This document shows, one piece after another, positions 10,397-22,465 of a stretch of 64,000 bases of DNA. Location of the stretch: assembly GCF_963678635.1 (NCBI RefSeq), contig NC_087065.1:24199254-24263253 (forward strand), given 5' to 3'. The number at the start of each line of letters is the position of its first letter. Position 1 is the first letter of the stretch. The DNA is from Symsagittifera roscoffensis. Lineage: Eukaryota; Xenacoelomorpha; Acoela; Convolutidae. A model generated the notes under the pieces. That model was not told the origin of the DNA, searched no databases, and saw only the letters and a list, made by a program, of their open reading frames with translations. The translations under genes and the position numbers were made by a program.

Positions 10397-11939
10397 GGAA
10401 AGCCCACCATGAAAAAAAATACAAAATTTCAATTATTTTCACAGAAAAACTCGTTGTCTAACAACTTGATGCTACTTGCACAGATCTGAGCTTTTGTTTT
10501 AAAAAACACGTGAACGAATAAACAGACTGTTGAGTTTTTGATTCAAAGTGAATTTTTTTGCTGTTTTCTTAATTAAACTACAAGGTTCAATTTTTGCGGA
10601 ATATGATTTTATGACCACATGTTTATATAACCAGAGTAACGGAAAACTTCTCTGAGGATTGTTTCCTTATTCAGACCAGTTTTAGCAATAAAAATAATAG
10701 TTTAACAATAAACTTTAATAGTAAATATTTTTCTTAAAAACTTGATGGCTTGATTTTAGCCATTTTCAGGACGTACTTGAAATCACTTTAAAATTTTTGC
10801 TGACACAAAGCTCAACATAAGCTTTTCAATGTAATTTTTTAATGTTTCCTATTTATCTGATTTTTTTAAGCCAAAAAACAATTGGTTTTTGTGTTCCAGG
10901 GCAAAACACGAAATTCTCAACCAAAACACACAAGAAAAAATATTACTATTTATGAATAAATGCTTGTCGTACACTTTAATTTAATAAAATATATCCTAAC
11001 TATACAGTTTCAATGAAAAAGATGCTTCTCAAAGACTTTCATAAATGGAAAAATACTAGTCATTCAATTCAACTCGTAGAAAAAATGTCAGTCGTTGAAT
11101 TTTGTTCAAAAATTGCTAGTCATACACTTTCATTAATAGAAAAAAACTAAAACAATTTAAATACATTTAAAAATACAACCCCATTAATGGAAAAAAACTA
11201 ATTTTTACAATCTTTTTTCTTTTCTGGACTGCTGGATTTGCCTGATAAGCAATTTTTCCATATTTGAAATGCAGAAGTGACTAATGCAGAAGTGAAAACG
11301 ACTGCTAGTACAGTGAACAAAGCGAAACAGTGAACAAAGGGAATACACTTGAACTGATCTTGCTAGTTTTTTGTTTATAAAATCAAATAAACATTAAAAA
11401 TTGAAAAGCCACATTAAAAAGCTTATGTTTAGGGCTGTGTCAGCATTTTAATAAAAAATAGAAACAATATCAAGTACGTCCTGAACTTTTTCTATAAATT
11501 AAATTACTTGACTAGTATTTTATCCATTCATGAAAATGTTCGACCAGCATTGTTTTGCATGAATTGTTTGCTTAGCATTTTATCTACAGATAATTTTTAC
11601 GACAAGCATTTTTTTTACTTTGAAATGTTTTTTAATGTGCTTTGGTGTATAGTTTTCTGTTTTGCCCGGAAACACAAAAACCAAAGAATTTTCAGATGAA
11701 ACAACCAAAATGTTGAACAGCATCAAAGTCGCAGATTGAACTACGAAGTCAGATATGCCAAGCTATTTAAACAATTAAAATTCACACATCATTATGAGAA
11801 AGTGTATAATTTGTAAATGACAAAGAGGGCCAGCCATAGTTCAAAAATCAGTGGTTAAAAATTGTGGCCTGTGTTTTGCTCAAATTTTGGCTTATATCGT
11901 TTTATAAAACCGAAAGTAAGTTTTCTAACATCGCAAAAA

Positions 11940-14394
11940 ACCCTAATTGTGATTTTTGATTCCTCTCAATTTTTTCATGTTTTTTTTTTACAATTTTTGT
12001 TCATGAAAAATTTATGACAGGCATTTTCCACGTACAATAAAAAAAGTTTGAAGTTTTGGTAAGCCAAAGATTCTTCGTTCCGCAATAACTCTGCGTTAAC
12101 CTCCATATAAGGAAGTTGATAGTCCGACATTTTGGCATAAAGATCTAATGAAAAAACGCCATTATTACAATTTTATTAAAAATGTAAAACTAGTTTTTTT
12201 TTCTTCAAAAATGGCACTCTCGTCTGCAAATCAAAAAAATTCAAAAGTAAAACTGAAAAATTTTACAACCTATACTTGAAGAGTGATGTTATTTTTGACA
12301 GTCCTTAAGTTTCATTTACATAACTTTTGAAGAAAAAAATCCATCCTGTATTTTCATTCGATAACAAATCCAAAATTGGGGCAGCCTGTTTTTTCGACAA
12401 TTCTTAAATTTCATTAACATTTTTTTGAAGAAAAACATCTGTCATGCATTTTCATTCGATAACAAATCCAAAATTTGGGCACTTTTTTTCTCAGTTGTTA
12501 AAACATTCCTAGGCACAATAAAAAAATCAGAATTATGGTTTCGTGTGAAGTTTGAATTGCCTATTTAATGTTGCTTACATGATTATTTCCAGACTTAAAG
12601 AAATTTAAGGATTGTCGAAAAAACAGGCTAACAATTAGCTGAATTAACAAACACACAATTTTTCAAAAAAAAGGAAAATTTTTAGCCGGACACAAGTTAT
12701 TAGAAATAAAATATAAAATTTGTGTTCAGAAATGAATTTAAAAAATTACAGCGAATCTCAAACATTTTTTCAAAAAAACTTGCATATTAAAAGAAAGTGC
12801 TCGTCACGCATTTTCATGCAGCAAAAAAGCTAGTCATTCAGTTCTAGAAAAAAAACAACTGTTACTCGCGCAGCTTCCTAAAGCAAAAAAAATGCATATC
12901 GTAGAGAGGTCAGACAAATTTCTGGACGTATTAAATGCTAACTACACAAGTGTTGTCTTGAATTGTCAACCCTAGCGCTGTTTTCAACCCAGGATTTAAT
13001 TCAAAATTGTTTGAGAATGAATTTGAAGGATTTCATAGTTTTTCTTCGTATGGAAAAATGCTTGTCTTACAGTTTTCACAAATTGAAATTGTATGATAAG
13101 CTTTTTTGTATGTAAGTCAACCGGGCAACCACCATAGAACCAAAATTCAATTTTGTAGTATAATTTTTATTTTTATGCTATCAGCTTTTGAACCCCACAC
13201 CTTGATTGACTTTTTTCAAATTGAACTAAAAGACACACGGTGTAATCTTAAAAAATTTCAGCCGCCGCATATTCAAAGATAATCAACAATTTTGGTTTGT
13301 GTAAAATTTCTATGAACTTCGATACCTGCGCTGCTCGAAAAGCAATTTGTCCAAAAACTAGGCGCTTAAACAGACGGAAAGCAAAGTTTTCTCAGCACAA
13401 GTGGCCAAAAAAAACTCAATTAGGTTTCGATTTTTAACAGCATCGAGAATTTAAGCGATCCTCATTTTCACAATTTTGGCAAAACAATACTTTGAATGAC
13501 AAAAAACGTCAATCAAGATCAAACAAGGCCGTTTGTAAGTAGAGCCAGGGTAACAATACGAAAAATATTTCAGAGCAATTGGATGACAAAAAAGGCAAGC
13601 AACATCAAACAAGGCCCTTTTTTTTACAAAATCGTAAGAAGAAACGAAAAAAAAAAGTAGGACCAGATTATTAGTACGACAGATATTTCTAGTTCGACAA
13701 CAATTTACCAGGTTTGTTATGTTCGGCTCGTATTTGATTTTTGAAGGAAACTACCAAAATTAAAATCGAAATCACACAAGACTGCTCAGAAGGCTTTACG
13801 CATACAACTATTCTACAGCGACTGCTTATTTTACTGCTTTGTAGTTTAAATGGTTTTTATTAATTGCTCAGCAAAAATTTAAGCCCCTGAGAGGAAAGAA
13901 CCGGACTCGATTTTACTAAGGAACTTACTAAAGGACTCGTTGAAGTCTTGGGCGTCTCCGAGTGGGAAAAAGTACACGGATTAGAGCTTAGTGCCCTTAA
14001 CCTCTGTCAGTGTGGTCAACGTTATCATGAAGTTTTGGCCATGGAATGCTCAACCTAGAGAAAGAGATTGAGTATTAATAAAGGGCTTCGATTCATTTGC
14101 GTCGTAACTGACACGAGTTCTTGGACGAGCATTTAACCTGTGCTCCCTTGAACAAAGTGACGTTGCTTATACCTTAATCGTTAACTTACTTGTACCAATG
14201 ATGTCGTAGAGCAAATGTTTACAGCTGCGTACTAACATTTAACACACAGTTTCCAAAGTGATGAGATGCCCCTAGATGTTTGTATTTCCGCAAAATCCCC
14301 CTATGAACAAGAAAAAGGAAATTTGTTTGTTTCAGTTTTCTACAAAGAGCAGAAAAGTTTAGTCTGCCTGCAATGTTTTATGATTTGTTCGACT
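11940..14394 (-). mobile_element. BP-a: degraded block with BEL/Pao integrase remnant
   Basis: Collinear with 32880-35206 (BP-c) and, from 12721 onward, with 17663-19312 (BP-b). On the minus strand near 14060-14160 a decayed BEL/Pao integrase C-terminal motif can be read (NARPRTRVSYDANE), better kept in BP-c. The rest is too degraded to annotate as protein. The block ends at the GY insertion site (CGACT, 14390-14394), identical to the site of GY-2, so GY-1 here is a duplicate of the same insertion. The left limit at 11940 is only where the match to BP-c ends. Confidence 0.6.
12297..12481. repeat. 99-bp tandem duplication
   Basis: Two adjacent diverged units start at 12297 and 12396 (GACAGTCCTTAAG / GACAATTCTTAAA ... 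CAAATCCAAAATT-x-GGGCA). The equivalent place in BP-c (about 33215-33305) has a single unit, so the extra unit was gained in BP-a or lost in BP-c. Confidence 0.8.
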
Positions 14395-14604
14395 TAATAA
14401 ATTATTCTAATTCTATATACCTATGTACAATTACTGAACATAAACATAAAAAGACTAAAACTATTAAAAGGAAGTATGTGATTTAAGAACGTTAAATGGA
14501 CAACTGACCTATCGCTCATATCGACCAATGGTCGTAACTAAATTGGTTAACAGGTATTAATTAAATACCGAAGGTCATTTGAGACACTAAAACAAATCAC
14601 AACA
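14395..14604 (-). repeat. LTR of GY-1 (210 bp)
   Basis: Near identical to the 3' LTR of GY-2 (19313-19522) and in the same flank (...TTCGACT). On the minus strand it starts TGTTGTGATTT directly after a purine tract (CGGTGGGAAA) and ends TTTATTA. It is the 3' LTR of the truncated copy. Confidence 0.9.
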
Positions 14605-15102
14605 TTTCCCACCGGGAAAAAAATAAAACTGCAAACTAACTACATAACTCTATATACACCCTTTTTCCCCCTTCGAGAATGGACAAAATTTTACAAACTG
14701 CGCCATGAAGGTAAATATACAGAAGCAAAATAGAATCCACAATTGAGAGAGAATGTACAATGTACAGGGTGACTAAACAGAATTACAAATTTACAAAGTA
14801 CAGTAACTAACTAAATTAAAACTAATCCACAACATGTACATTAACATGTACAATTGTATCTACAGGTAAAATTGAAAATTAGACGGTAAGATATGGGTCA
14901 AATTTGTATTTTGTTCAGTTTATTTGATATGTGAGTTAATTGAATTGGTTGTCAAAATCATCCAGTTTAGCCCTCATTTCCGAATCTATAGTCGAGGAAA
15001 TTTCGCTACTGTTGTCTATCTCGTGTGGGGAGTCCTTCGTGATCTGGTAGGCTGAGTTTGAGCCCGAGGAGTTTTCGTGGAAATGAGTCTTCGTAGGAGC
15101 AA

Positions 15103-16420
15103 TTACTGGTCTGACCGTCGGGAGAGAGTTCTTTTATGACCAGGATAACGTCGTTTCCGCAACGAGAATTTGTCGGAAGGGGCCTCCGCTAGTGGTGTCA
15201 ATAAATCGGACGGTGATGTGACCGTGAAAGTAGCCCTGTGAGTGTCGGGAGAAGAGGAGAATACTGAAGGTGACACTCCTGTGTCATCTTTTTCTAGAAC
15301 CACGTCTATAAAGCGGCAATTTCCGTAAAACTGTGAACTGTGGGGGCCCACATTTCTGCGTGGTCTAGAATTTCGAGCCTTTATCGTCGGGCTGACCGTA
15401 GGCTCCGGAGTACTGTCTACCAGTTTTATGTTGTCTTGCGATCCTTCTGTTGCGGTCGAGTCGGGGATGATAACGATCTCCCGGAGGTCGGTGTTCGCTA
15501 GCCTTTCTGAGCTCGGGTGTGGAGATTCGACGATAACTGTAACACTTAAGCCCTGGTTAGATTCGGAATGATGGCTCTGAGGTATATTGTTAGTGGTCAC
15601 ATCGTCGAAGTAATCATCGATTATCCCGTCCCACGAATCTAGGTTTAAAGAAGAAGAGGAACCTGAAGAAATTCTTGAAGAGTCTTGAGTGGCACTTATC
15701 CCTGCTCTGGTGTTGGACGCTCTTGAGGTGCCTCGAGCCGAATGCCCAGAGGGTGTCGATACAACTTTCTTTGCTGGTGAGAGTTTCCTTTTACCAGATA
15801 AACTCGAATGGTTATGAGGTCTATGCCCGGTGGGTGTCTGATTAACTATTATTTTTTTGGGCCCAGGAAGTATTTTTCCTTTTATAGCCAGATCCGATTT
15901 GCGTAAAACGTGACCGTTGTCAAGGGTTAAGGTGTGTTCTGAAGAATCGATGATATCCTTCTTAACCAGATTAAAATATGGATCCCTGTTTTTCCTGTTA
16001 GACACCTTTCTATATAAGTTACCTCCCATGACTGCTTTTCTTTTTGCAAGAGGTTCTAAAGCTTGTTTAATGTCGTCCGGGTTTGTATTTAGAGTGGCTG
16101 TCCTAGATAGTGGCAGGTTGTCTTCTGGGTCTGACGTGCTGTCATTTTCCTCGTCCAGATATCCATCTTCTGCCCCGTCATGGAGTTCCCAGTTAGTGGC
16201 CCGATCTTTGGACATGATAGCTTTCCCTTTATCTAAATGGTCAATATCGGACATAATTTTTTTCCACCTAGTGTTCGCTACTCTATTAAAACGTTTTTCA
16301 AAAGGGGTACAGCCGATCGCGGATTGCTTTGAGATTCTCAAATTCCAAATGATTTTTTCGATCGACTCATTTAGTGACGGCTTGGTAATTCGAAAGACAT
16401 TGCCAGTAGTTTCGATTTAA
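15103..16420 (-). pseudogene. integrase C-terminus and post-integrase tail, GY-1
   Basis: Open from 16341 to 15103. It begins with the end of the integrase (QSAIGCTPFEKRFNRV, the usual 'xxTPFExxF' region) and continues as a Ser/Asp-rich tail with several acidic and basic patches and an RPRRNV motif. Relative to GY-2, a small indel near 15175 shifts the frame, so this copy ends in a different C-terminus 54 residues earlier. Between 16341 and 16420 there are stops, so the link to the integrase core is broken, as in GY-2. Confidence 0.7.
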
Positions 16421-17547
16421 TTGTGTAAACTAATCTTTCCACTAGCCCATTGGATCTGTGGTTGCCGACTGTGCAGTAAATAATTTCCATGTTAAATTTT
16501 TGCAGAACTTTTTGAAATCATGTGATAAGAAGCATGACCAATGGTCGACTCTAATTTTTCTTGGGAATCCGTGTAGATGACAGTAATCGCTTAAAATTGA
16601 AATTACATTTCTCGTAGAAGTGTTGTTAACGATCTTGGCCGAAGGGAATTTTGTATATCGGCCAATGCAAAGAAGGATATATTTATTGTTACCCCAGAAC
16701 GTGTCCAACGGTCCCGCAAAGTCCAGATTAATTTCTTCGTTCGCGGATGTCAACGTCGGGAGTTTCGAAATATTATGGGTGCCTAGGAAAAATTTAATGT
16801 TCTTACCAGCTTTTAAACATTGACTACAAGTTCTCCCGTGATGGTAAATTTCCCGATAGATGTGCGGCCACCACAAGAATTTGGCTAGAGATTTCATCCC
16901 AAACTGTCCTGGATGAGTCTCATGAAGCATTGAATTAAAAGTTCCCCTGATAGTAGCTGGGATAACTAATTTATTATCGAGGAAAAGTAGATCGTCCTTC
17001 ACGTGTAGATCTTCGGCATAGATTTTCATGTATGCTCCGTGTACGCCCATTGGTCGATTCATCTTTATTGTCTCGTTCAAGTCCCACAGCACCTTATCTT
17101 CCCTGGTCATAATCTGAAGCAATTTCTTGAGCAGTGGTTTTCAGGGCGAATTGGGGAAATTGGTAAGTTTAGTTCCACCTTTTATCTTCTTACGAGGTCC
17201 GCGTGGTCGGGTGAAAGTCGGTCATCTCTGAATTTGAGGGCAATATTATGTTCTTCTGGGATAATCAGTAGTGGTTCATTCACTTTATCCATTGGAAATT
17301 CTAGTCGTTTCTTGCTGGATGGTATAAATTGTCTGTTTTCTAATAAAAAGTGTAACAGAACTTTGTCCATAAAGGTAATACTTTTAAAATTAAATTTCGA
17401 ATTATCGACAGGTTGACAATTTGTAGTACATTTTTTTGTCCGAGAGTGAAGATTGTGACAAATTTTGATTGACTGAGTGATACAAGATATGATAGCAGCA
17501 ATAATTTTGAGATTAAGTAAAGCTAAAGAGCTATTCAATCGATTCTG
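16421..17547 (-). pseudogene. integrase N-terminal and core domains, GY-1
   Basis: Ty3/gypsy integrase. An HHCC zinc-binding domain (HETHPGQFGM ... GRTCSQC), the first core Asp (NLDFAGPLD) and the second (RVDHWSC) are visible in the frame 17122-16442. The catalytic Glu (NGLVERL) lies one frame off, so a frameshift separates it. Gly of the usual 'DHG/DNG' motif is Trp here and Gly in GY-2. The upstream segment 17538-17182 is in another frame. This copy is non-functional. Confidence 0.8.
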
Positions 17548-17662
17548 AGAATAATTAGATTATTGATTTTAACGGGGAACCTCCAAAAGCAGTCAACTGT
17601 GGTATTCTTGCCACTTAAATTGTTTTTGTGTTTTTTTTTCATTTGAGAAAGTTTTTGGTTAT
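17548..17662. other. junction filler between tandem duplicates
   Basis: About 115 bp lies between the end of the first duplicate (last shared base near 17547, equal to 22457) and the start of the second (17663, equal to 12721). It does not match the corresponding sequence of either copy. A short AT-rich part (about 17625-17662) loosely resembles 8720-8765. Confidence 0.6.
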
Positions 17663-19312
17663 TGTGTTCAGAAATAAATTCAAAAAATTACAGCGAATCT
17701 CAAACATTTTTATAAAAAAAACTTGCAGATTAAAAGAAAATGCTCGTGACGCATTTTCATGCAGCAAATAAAAAAATAGTCACACAATTTAACAAAAAAA
17801 AAACAAAGTTTACTCGCGCAACTCCCTAATGCGAAAAAATGCATATCGTAGAAAAGTCAGGCAATTTTTTGGACGTATTAAATGCTAACTACACAAATTT
17901 TGTCTTGAATTGTCAACCCTAGCGTTGTTGGCAACCCAGGAGTTAAATCGAAGTAGTTTGAGATCGAATTTGAAGGATTTCATAGTTTTTCTTCCAATGG
18001 AAAATTGCTTGTCTTATAGTTTTCACAAATTGAAATTGCATGATAAGCTTTTTTGCATGTAAGTCAACCGGGTAGCACAATAGAACCCCAATTCAATTTG
18101 GTTATATAATTTTTATGCTATCAGCTTTTGAACCCCACATCTTGATTGTCTTTTTTCTAAATTGAAGTAAAAGACACGCACGGTGTAATCTTAAAAAATT
18201 TCAGCCGCCGAAAAGTACTGTATCCAAAAACTAGGCGCTGAAACAGACAAAAAGCAAATATTTCACAGCACAAGTGCCCAAAAAACTCAATAAGGCTTCA
18301 ATTTTTAACAGCACCGATAATTTAAGCGATCTTCATTTTCACAGTTTTGGTAAAACAATACTTTGAATGACAAAAAACGTTAATCAAGATCAAACAAGGC
18401 CGTTTGTTAGACTCAATTGAAAGAAGAAAAAAAACTAAAAAAAAGCTTTTGGGAAAGGTAGAACCAGGGTAACAATACGAAAAATATTTCAGAGCATTTG
18501 GATGACAAAAAAGGCAAGCAACATCAAATAAGGCCGTTTTTTTTACAAAATCGTAAGAAGAAACGAAAAAAAAAGTAGGACCAGATTATTAGTACGACAG
18601 ATATTTCAAGTTCGACAACAATTTACCAGGTTTGTTATTTTCGGCTCGTATTTGATTTTTGAAGGAAACTACCAAAATTAAAATCGAAATCACACAAGAC
18701 TGCTCAGAAGGCTTTACGCATACAACTATTCTACAGCGACTGCTTATTTTACTGCTTTGTAGTTTAAATGGTTTTTATTAATTGCTCAGCAAAAATTTAA
18801 GCCCCTGAGAGGAAAGAACCGGACTCGATTTTACTAAGGAACTTACTAAAGGACTCGTTGAAGTCTTGGGCGTCTCCGAGTGGGAAAAAGTACACGGATT
18901 AGAGCTTAGTGCCCTTAACCTCTGTCAGTGTGGTCAACGTTATCATGAAGTTTTGGCCATGGAATGCTCAACCTAGAGAAAGAGATTGAGTATTAATAAA
19001 GGGCTTCGATTCATTTGCGTCGTAACTGAAACGAGTTCTTGGACGAGCATTTAACCTGTGCTCCCTTGAACAAAGTGACGTTGCTTATACCTTAATCGTT
19101 AACTTACTTGTACCAATGATGTCGTAGAACAAATGTTTACAGCTGCGTACTAACATTTAACACACAGTTTCCAAAGTGATGAGATGCCCCTAGATGTTTG
19201 TATTTCCGCAAAATCCCCCTATGAACAAGAAAAAGGAAATTTGTTTGTTTCAGTTTTCTACAAAGAGCAGAAAAGTTTTGTCTGCCTGCAATGTTTTATG
19301 ATTTGTTCGACT
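17663..19312 (-). mobile_element. BP-b, left part: BEL/Pao-containing block
   Basis: Collinear with 12721-14394 and 33540-35206. Near 18985-19060 the minus strand keeps pieces of the BEL/Pao integrase C-terminal region. It ends with the 5-bp target duplication CGACT (19308-19312) of GY-2, and the block continues after GY-2 at 25774. Otherwise there is no open frame. Confidence 0.6.
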
Positions 19313-19522
19313 TAATAAATTATTCTAATTCTATATACCTATGTACAATTACTGTACATAAACATAAAAAGACTAAAACTATTAAAAGGAAGTATGTGAT
19401 TTAAGAACGTTAAAAGGACAACTGACCTATCGCTCATATCGAACAATGGTCGTAACTAAATTGGTTAACAGGTATTAATTAAATACCGAAGGTCATTTGA
19501 GACACTAAAACAAATCACAACA
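19313..19522 (-). repeat. 3' LTR of GY-2 (210 bp)
   Basis: Minus-strand TG start directly after a polypurine tract (CGGTGGGAAA, 19523-19532); the end is TTTATTA at 19313 beside the CGACT target duplication. Matches the 5' LTR at 25587-25773 except for substitutions and a deletion near its U3 start. Confidence 0.92.
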
Positions 19523-19849
19523 TTTCCCACCGGGAAAAAAAACTGCAAACTAACTACATAACTCTATATACACCCTTTTTCCCCCTTCGAGAATGGACAA
19601 AATTTTACAAACTGCGCCATGAAGGTAAATATACAGAAGCAAAATAGAATCCACAATTGAGAGAGAATGTACAACGTACAGGGTGACGATACAGAATTAC
19701 AAATTTACAAGGTACCGTAACTAACTAAATTAAAACTAATCCACATAATGAACATTAACATGTACAATTGTATCTACAGGTAAAATTGAAAATTAGACGG
19801 TAAGATGTGGGTCAAGTTTGTATTTTGTTCAGTTTATTTGATATGTGAG

Positions 19850-21329
19850 TTAGTTGAATTGGTTGTCAAAATCATCCAGTTTAGCCCTCAATTCCGAATC
19901 TATAGTCAAGGAAATTTCGCTACTGTTGTCTATCACGTGTTGGGAGTCCTTCGTGTACTGGTAGGCTGATTTTGAGCCCGAGGAATTTTCGTGAAAATGA
20001 GTCTTCGTAGGAGAAATTACTGGTCTGACCGTCGGGAGATAGTTCTTTGATGACCAGGATAACGTCGTTTCCGCAACGAGAATTTGTCGGGGAGGGGCCT
20101 CGGCTAGTGGTGTCAAAAAATCGGACGGTGATGTGACCGTGCAAGTAGCCCTGTGAGTGTCGGGAGAAGAGGAGAATACTGAAGGTGACACTCCTGTGTC
20201 ATCTTTTTCTAGAACCACGTCTATAAAGCGGCGATTTCTGTAAAACTGTGGGGGTTCCACATTTCTGCGTGGTCTAGAATTTCGAGGCTTTATCGTCGGG
20301 CTGACCGTAGGCTCCGGAGTACTGTCTACCAGTATTTGGTTGTCTTGCGATCCTTCTGTTGCGATCGAGTCGGGGATGATAACGATCTCCCGGAGGTCGG
20401 TGTTCGCTAGCCTTTCTGAGCTCGGGTGTGGAGATTCGACGATAACTGTAACACTTAAGCCCTGGTTAGTTTCGGAATGATGGCTCTGAGGTATATTGTT
20501 AGTGGTCACATCGTCGAAGTAATCATCGATTATCCCTTCCCACGAATCTAGGTTTAAAGAAGAAGAGGAACCTGAAGAAATTCTTGAAGAGTCTTGAGTG
20601 GCACTTATCCCTGCTCTGGTGTTGGACGCTCTTGAGGTGCCTCGAGCCGAATGCCCAGAGGGTGTCGATACAACTTTCTTTGCTGGTGAGAGTTTCCTTT
20701 TACCAGATAAACTCGAATGGTTATGAGGTCTATGCCCGGTGGGTGTCTGATTAACTATTATTTTTTTGGGCCCAGGAAGTATTTTTCCTTTTATAGCCAG
20801 ATCCGATTTGCGTAAAACGTGACCGTTGTCAAGGGTTAAGGTGTGTTCTGAAGAATCGATGATATCCTTCTTAACCAGATTAAAATATGGATCCCTGTTT
20901 TTCCTGTTAGACACCTTTCTATATAAGTTACCTCCCATGACTGCTTTTCTTTTTGCAAGAGGTTCTAAAGCTTGTTTAATGTCGTCCGGGTTTGTATTTA
21001 GAGTGGCTGTCCTAGATAGTGGCAGGTTGTCTTCTGGGTCTGACGTGCTGTCATTTTCCTCGTCCAGATCTCCATCTTCTGCCCCGTCATGGAGTTCCCA
21101 GTTAGTGGCCCGATCTTTGGACATGATAGCTTTCCCTTTATCTAAATGGTCAATATCGGACATAATTTTTTTCCACCTAGTGTTCGCTACTCTATTAAAA
21201 CGTTTTTCAAAAGGGGTACAGCCGATCGCGGATTGCTTTGAGATTCTCAAATTCCAAATGATTTTTTCGATCGACTCATTTAGTGACGGCTTGGTAATTC
21301 GAAAGACATTGCCAGTAGTTTCGATTTAA
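19850..21329 (-). pseudogene. integrase C-terminus and post-integrase tail, GY-2
   Basis: A 466-codon open segment (21250-19850). The first part is the C-terminal end of integrase (CTPFEKRFNRV). It is followed by acidic, Ser/Thr-rich and basic stretches, a Ser run (SRISSGSSSSLNLDSW), and an RPRRNVEPPQF segment like the basic tails after gypsy integrases. Such a long tail is unusual; chromodomain or GPY/F motifs are not obvious. Stops in 21251-21350 break the link to the integrase core. The near-identical tail in GY-1 is due to duplication, not independent conservation. Confidence 0.7.
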
Positions 21330-22465
21330 TTGTGTAAACTAATCTTTCCACTAGCCCATTGGATCTGTGGTTGCCGACTGTGCAGTAAATAATTTCCATG
21401 TTAAATTTTTGCAGAAGTTTTTGAAATCATGTGATAAGAAGCATGACCCATGGTCGACTCTAATTTTTCTTGGAAATCCGTGTAGATGACAGTAATCGCT
21501 TAAAATTGAAATTACATTTCTCGTAGAAGTGTTGTTAACGATCTTGGCCGAAGGGAATTTTGTATATCGGCCGATGCAAAGAAGGATATATTTATTGTTA
21601 CCCCAGAACGTGTCCAACGGTCCCGCAAAGTCCAGATTAATTTCTTCGTTCGCGGATGTCAACGTCGGGAGTTTCGAAATATTATGGGTGCCTAGGAAAA
21701 ATTTAATGTTCTTACCAGCTTTTAGACATTGACTACAAGTTCTCCCGTGATGGTAAATTTCCCAATAGATGTGCGGCCACCACAAGAATTTGGCTAGAGA
21801 TTTCATCCCAAACTGTCCTGGATGAGTCTCATGAAGCATTGAATTAAAAGTTCCCCTGATAGTAGCTGGGATAACTAATTTATTATCGAGGAAAAGTAGA
21901 TCGTCCTTCACGTGTAGATCTTCGGCATAGATTTTCATGTATGCTCCGTGTAGGCCCATTGGTCGATTCATCTTTATTGTCTCGTTCAAGTCCCACAGCA
22001 CCTTATCTTCCCTGGTCATAATCTGAAGCAATTTCTTGAGCAGTGGTTTTCAGGGCGAATCGGGGAAATTGGTAAGTTTAGTTCCACCTTTTATCTTCTT
22101 ACGAGGTCCGCGTGGTCGGGTGAAAGTCGGTCATCTCTGAATTTGAGGGCAATATTATGTTCTTCTGGGATAATCAGTAGTGGTTCATTCACTTTATCCA
22201 TTGGAAATTCTAGTCGTTTCTTGCTGGATGGTATAAATTGTCTGTTTTCTAATAAAAAGTGTAACAGAACTTTGTCCATAAAGGTAATACTTTTAAAATT
22301 AAATTTCGAATTATCGACAGGTTGACAATTTGTAGTACATTTTTTTGTCCGAGAGTGAAGATTGTGACAAATTTTGATTGACTGAGTGATACAAGATATG
22401 ATAGCAGCAATAATTTTGAGATTAAGTAAAGCTAAAGAGCTATTCAATCGATTCTGACCAATCAC
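21330..22465 (-). pseudogene. integrase, GY-2
   Basis: It catalyses 3' processing and strand transfer of the reverse-transcribed DNA. In the frame 22031-21351: zinc-binding HHCC (HETHPGQFGM, GRTCSQC), core Asp in NLDFAGPLD, second Asp in RVDHGSC. The Glu (NGLVERL, about 21340-21360) is in the next frame after a 1-nt shift near 21390. The upstream frame 22465-22091 (KIIAAIISCITQS...KFRDDRLSPDHADLVRR) is the RNase H-integrase linker and the first part of integrase, also shifted. All catalytic residues can still be recognised. Confidence 0.85.

Larger units (their letters stand above)
7990..11939. other. non-coding AT-rich region, no gene seen
   Basis: About 4 kb without a convincing coding frame on either strand. 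It holds an ATT/ATG microsatellite (8926-9050), palindromic GATCTTGCAAGATC repeats (9505-9662), a CA/A-rich tract (10316-10396), and many loose variants of a motif resembling 'gctagtcatacattttcat' followed by an A-run. It also has imperfect inverted similarity between about 10769-10835 and 11405-11490 (shared CAGGACGTACTTGA and TGCTGACACA). It may include decayed ends of the BP block or other mobile DNA, but nothing proves that. Confidence 0.5.
14605..17547 (-). mobile_element. GY-1: truncated Ty3/gypsy element, 3' half
   Basis: A duplicate of 19523-22457 of GY-2 with about 1-2% differences. It contains the integrase and the long post-integrase tail, followed by a 3' non-coding stretch with the polypurine tract next to the LTR. 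It is cut at 17547, just upstream of the integrase coding region, by the duplication junction. The protein parts are annotated separately. 14605-14940 holds no gene; it is the element's 3' UTR. Confidence 0.9.

Noticed and set aside
10229..10489. 86-codon + strand frame
   Set aside because: Passes through a CA/A-rich tract and has no plausible composition or homologue in the window.
13893..14060. A 55-codon + strand frame (contains VSEWEKVHGLELSALNL and CQCGQRYHEV) that looked like a host exon
   Set aside because: No start codon, broken in BP-c, and it is antisense to the BEL/Pao integrase motif on the minus strand, which explains the higher GC and openness.
14601..14940. Search for tRNA, rRNA or a host gene in the gaps
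   Set aside because: No cloverleaf, rRNA-like or exon-like pattern seen here or in the other non-coding stretches; a tRNAscan or rRNA search would settle it.
15917..16420. 167-codon + strand frame, also at 20826-21329
   Set aside because: Antisense shadow of the gypsy post-integrase tail.
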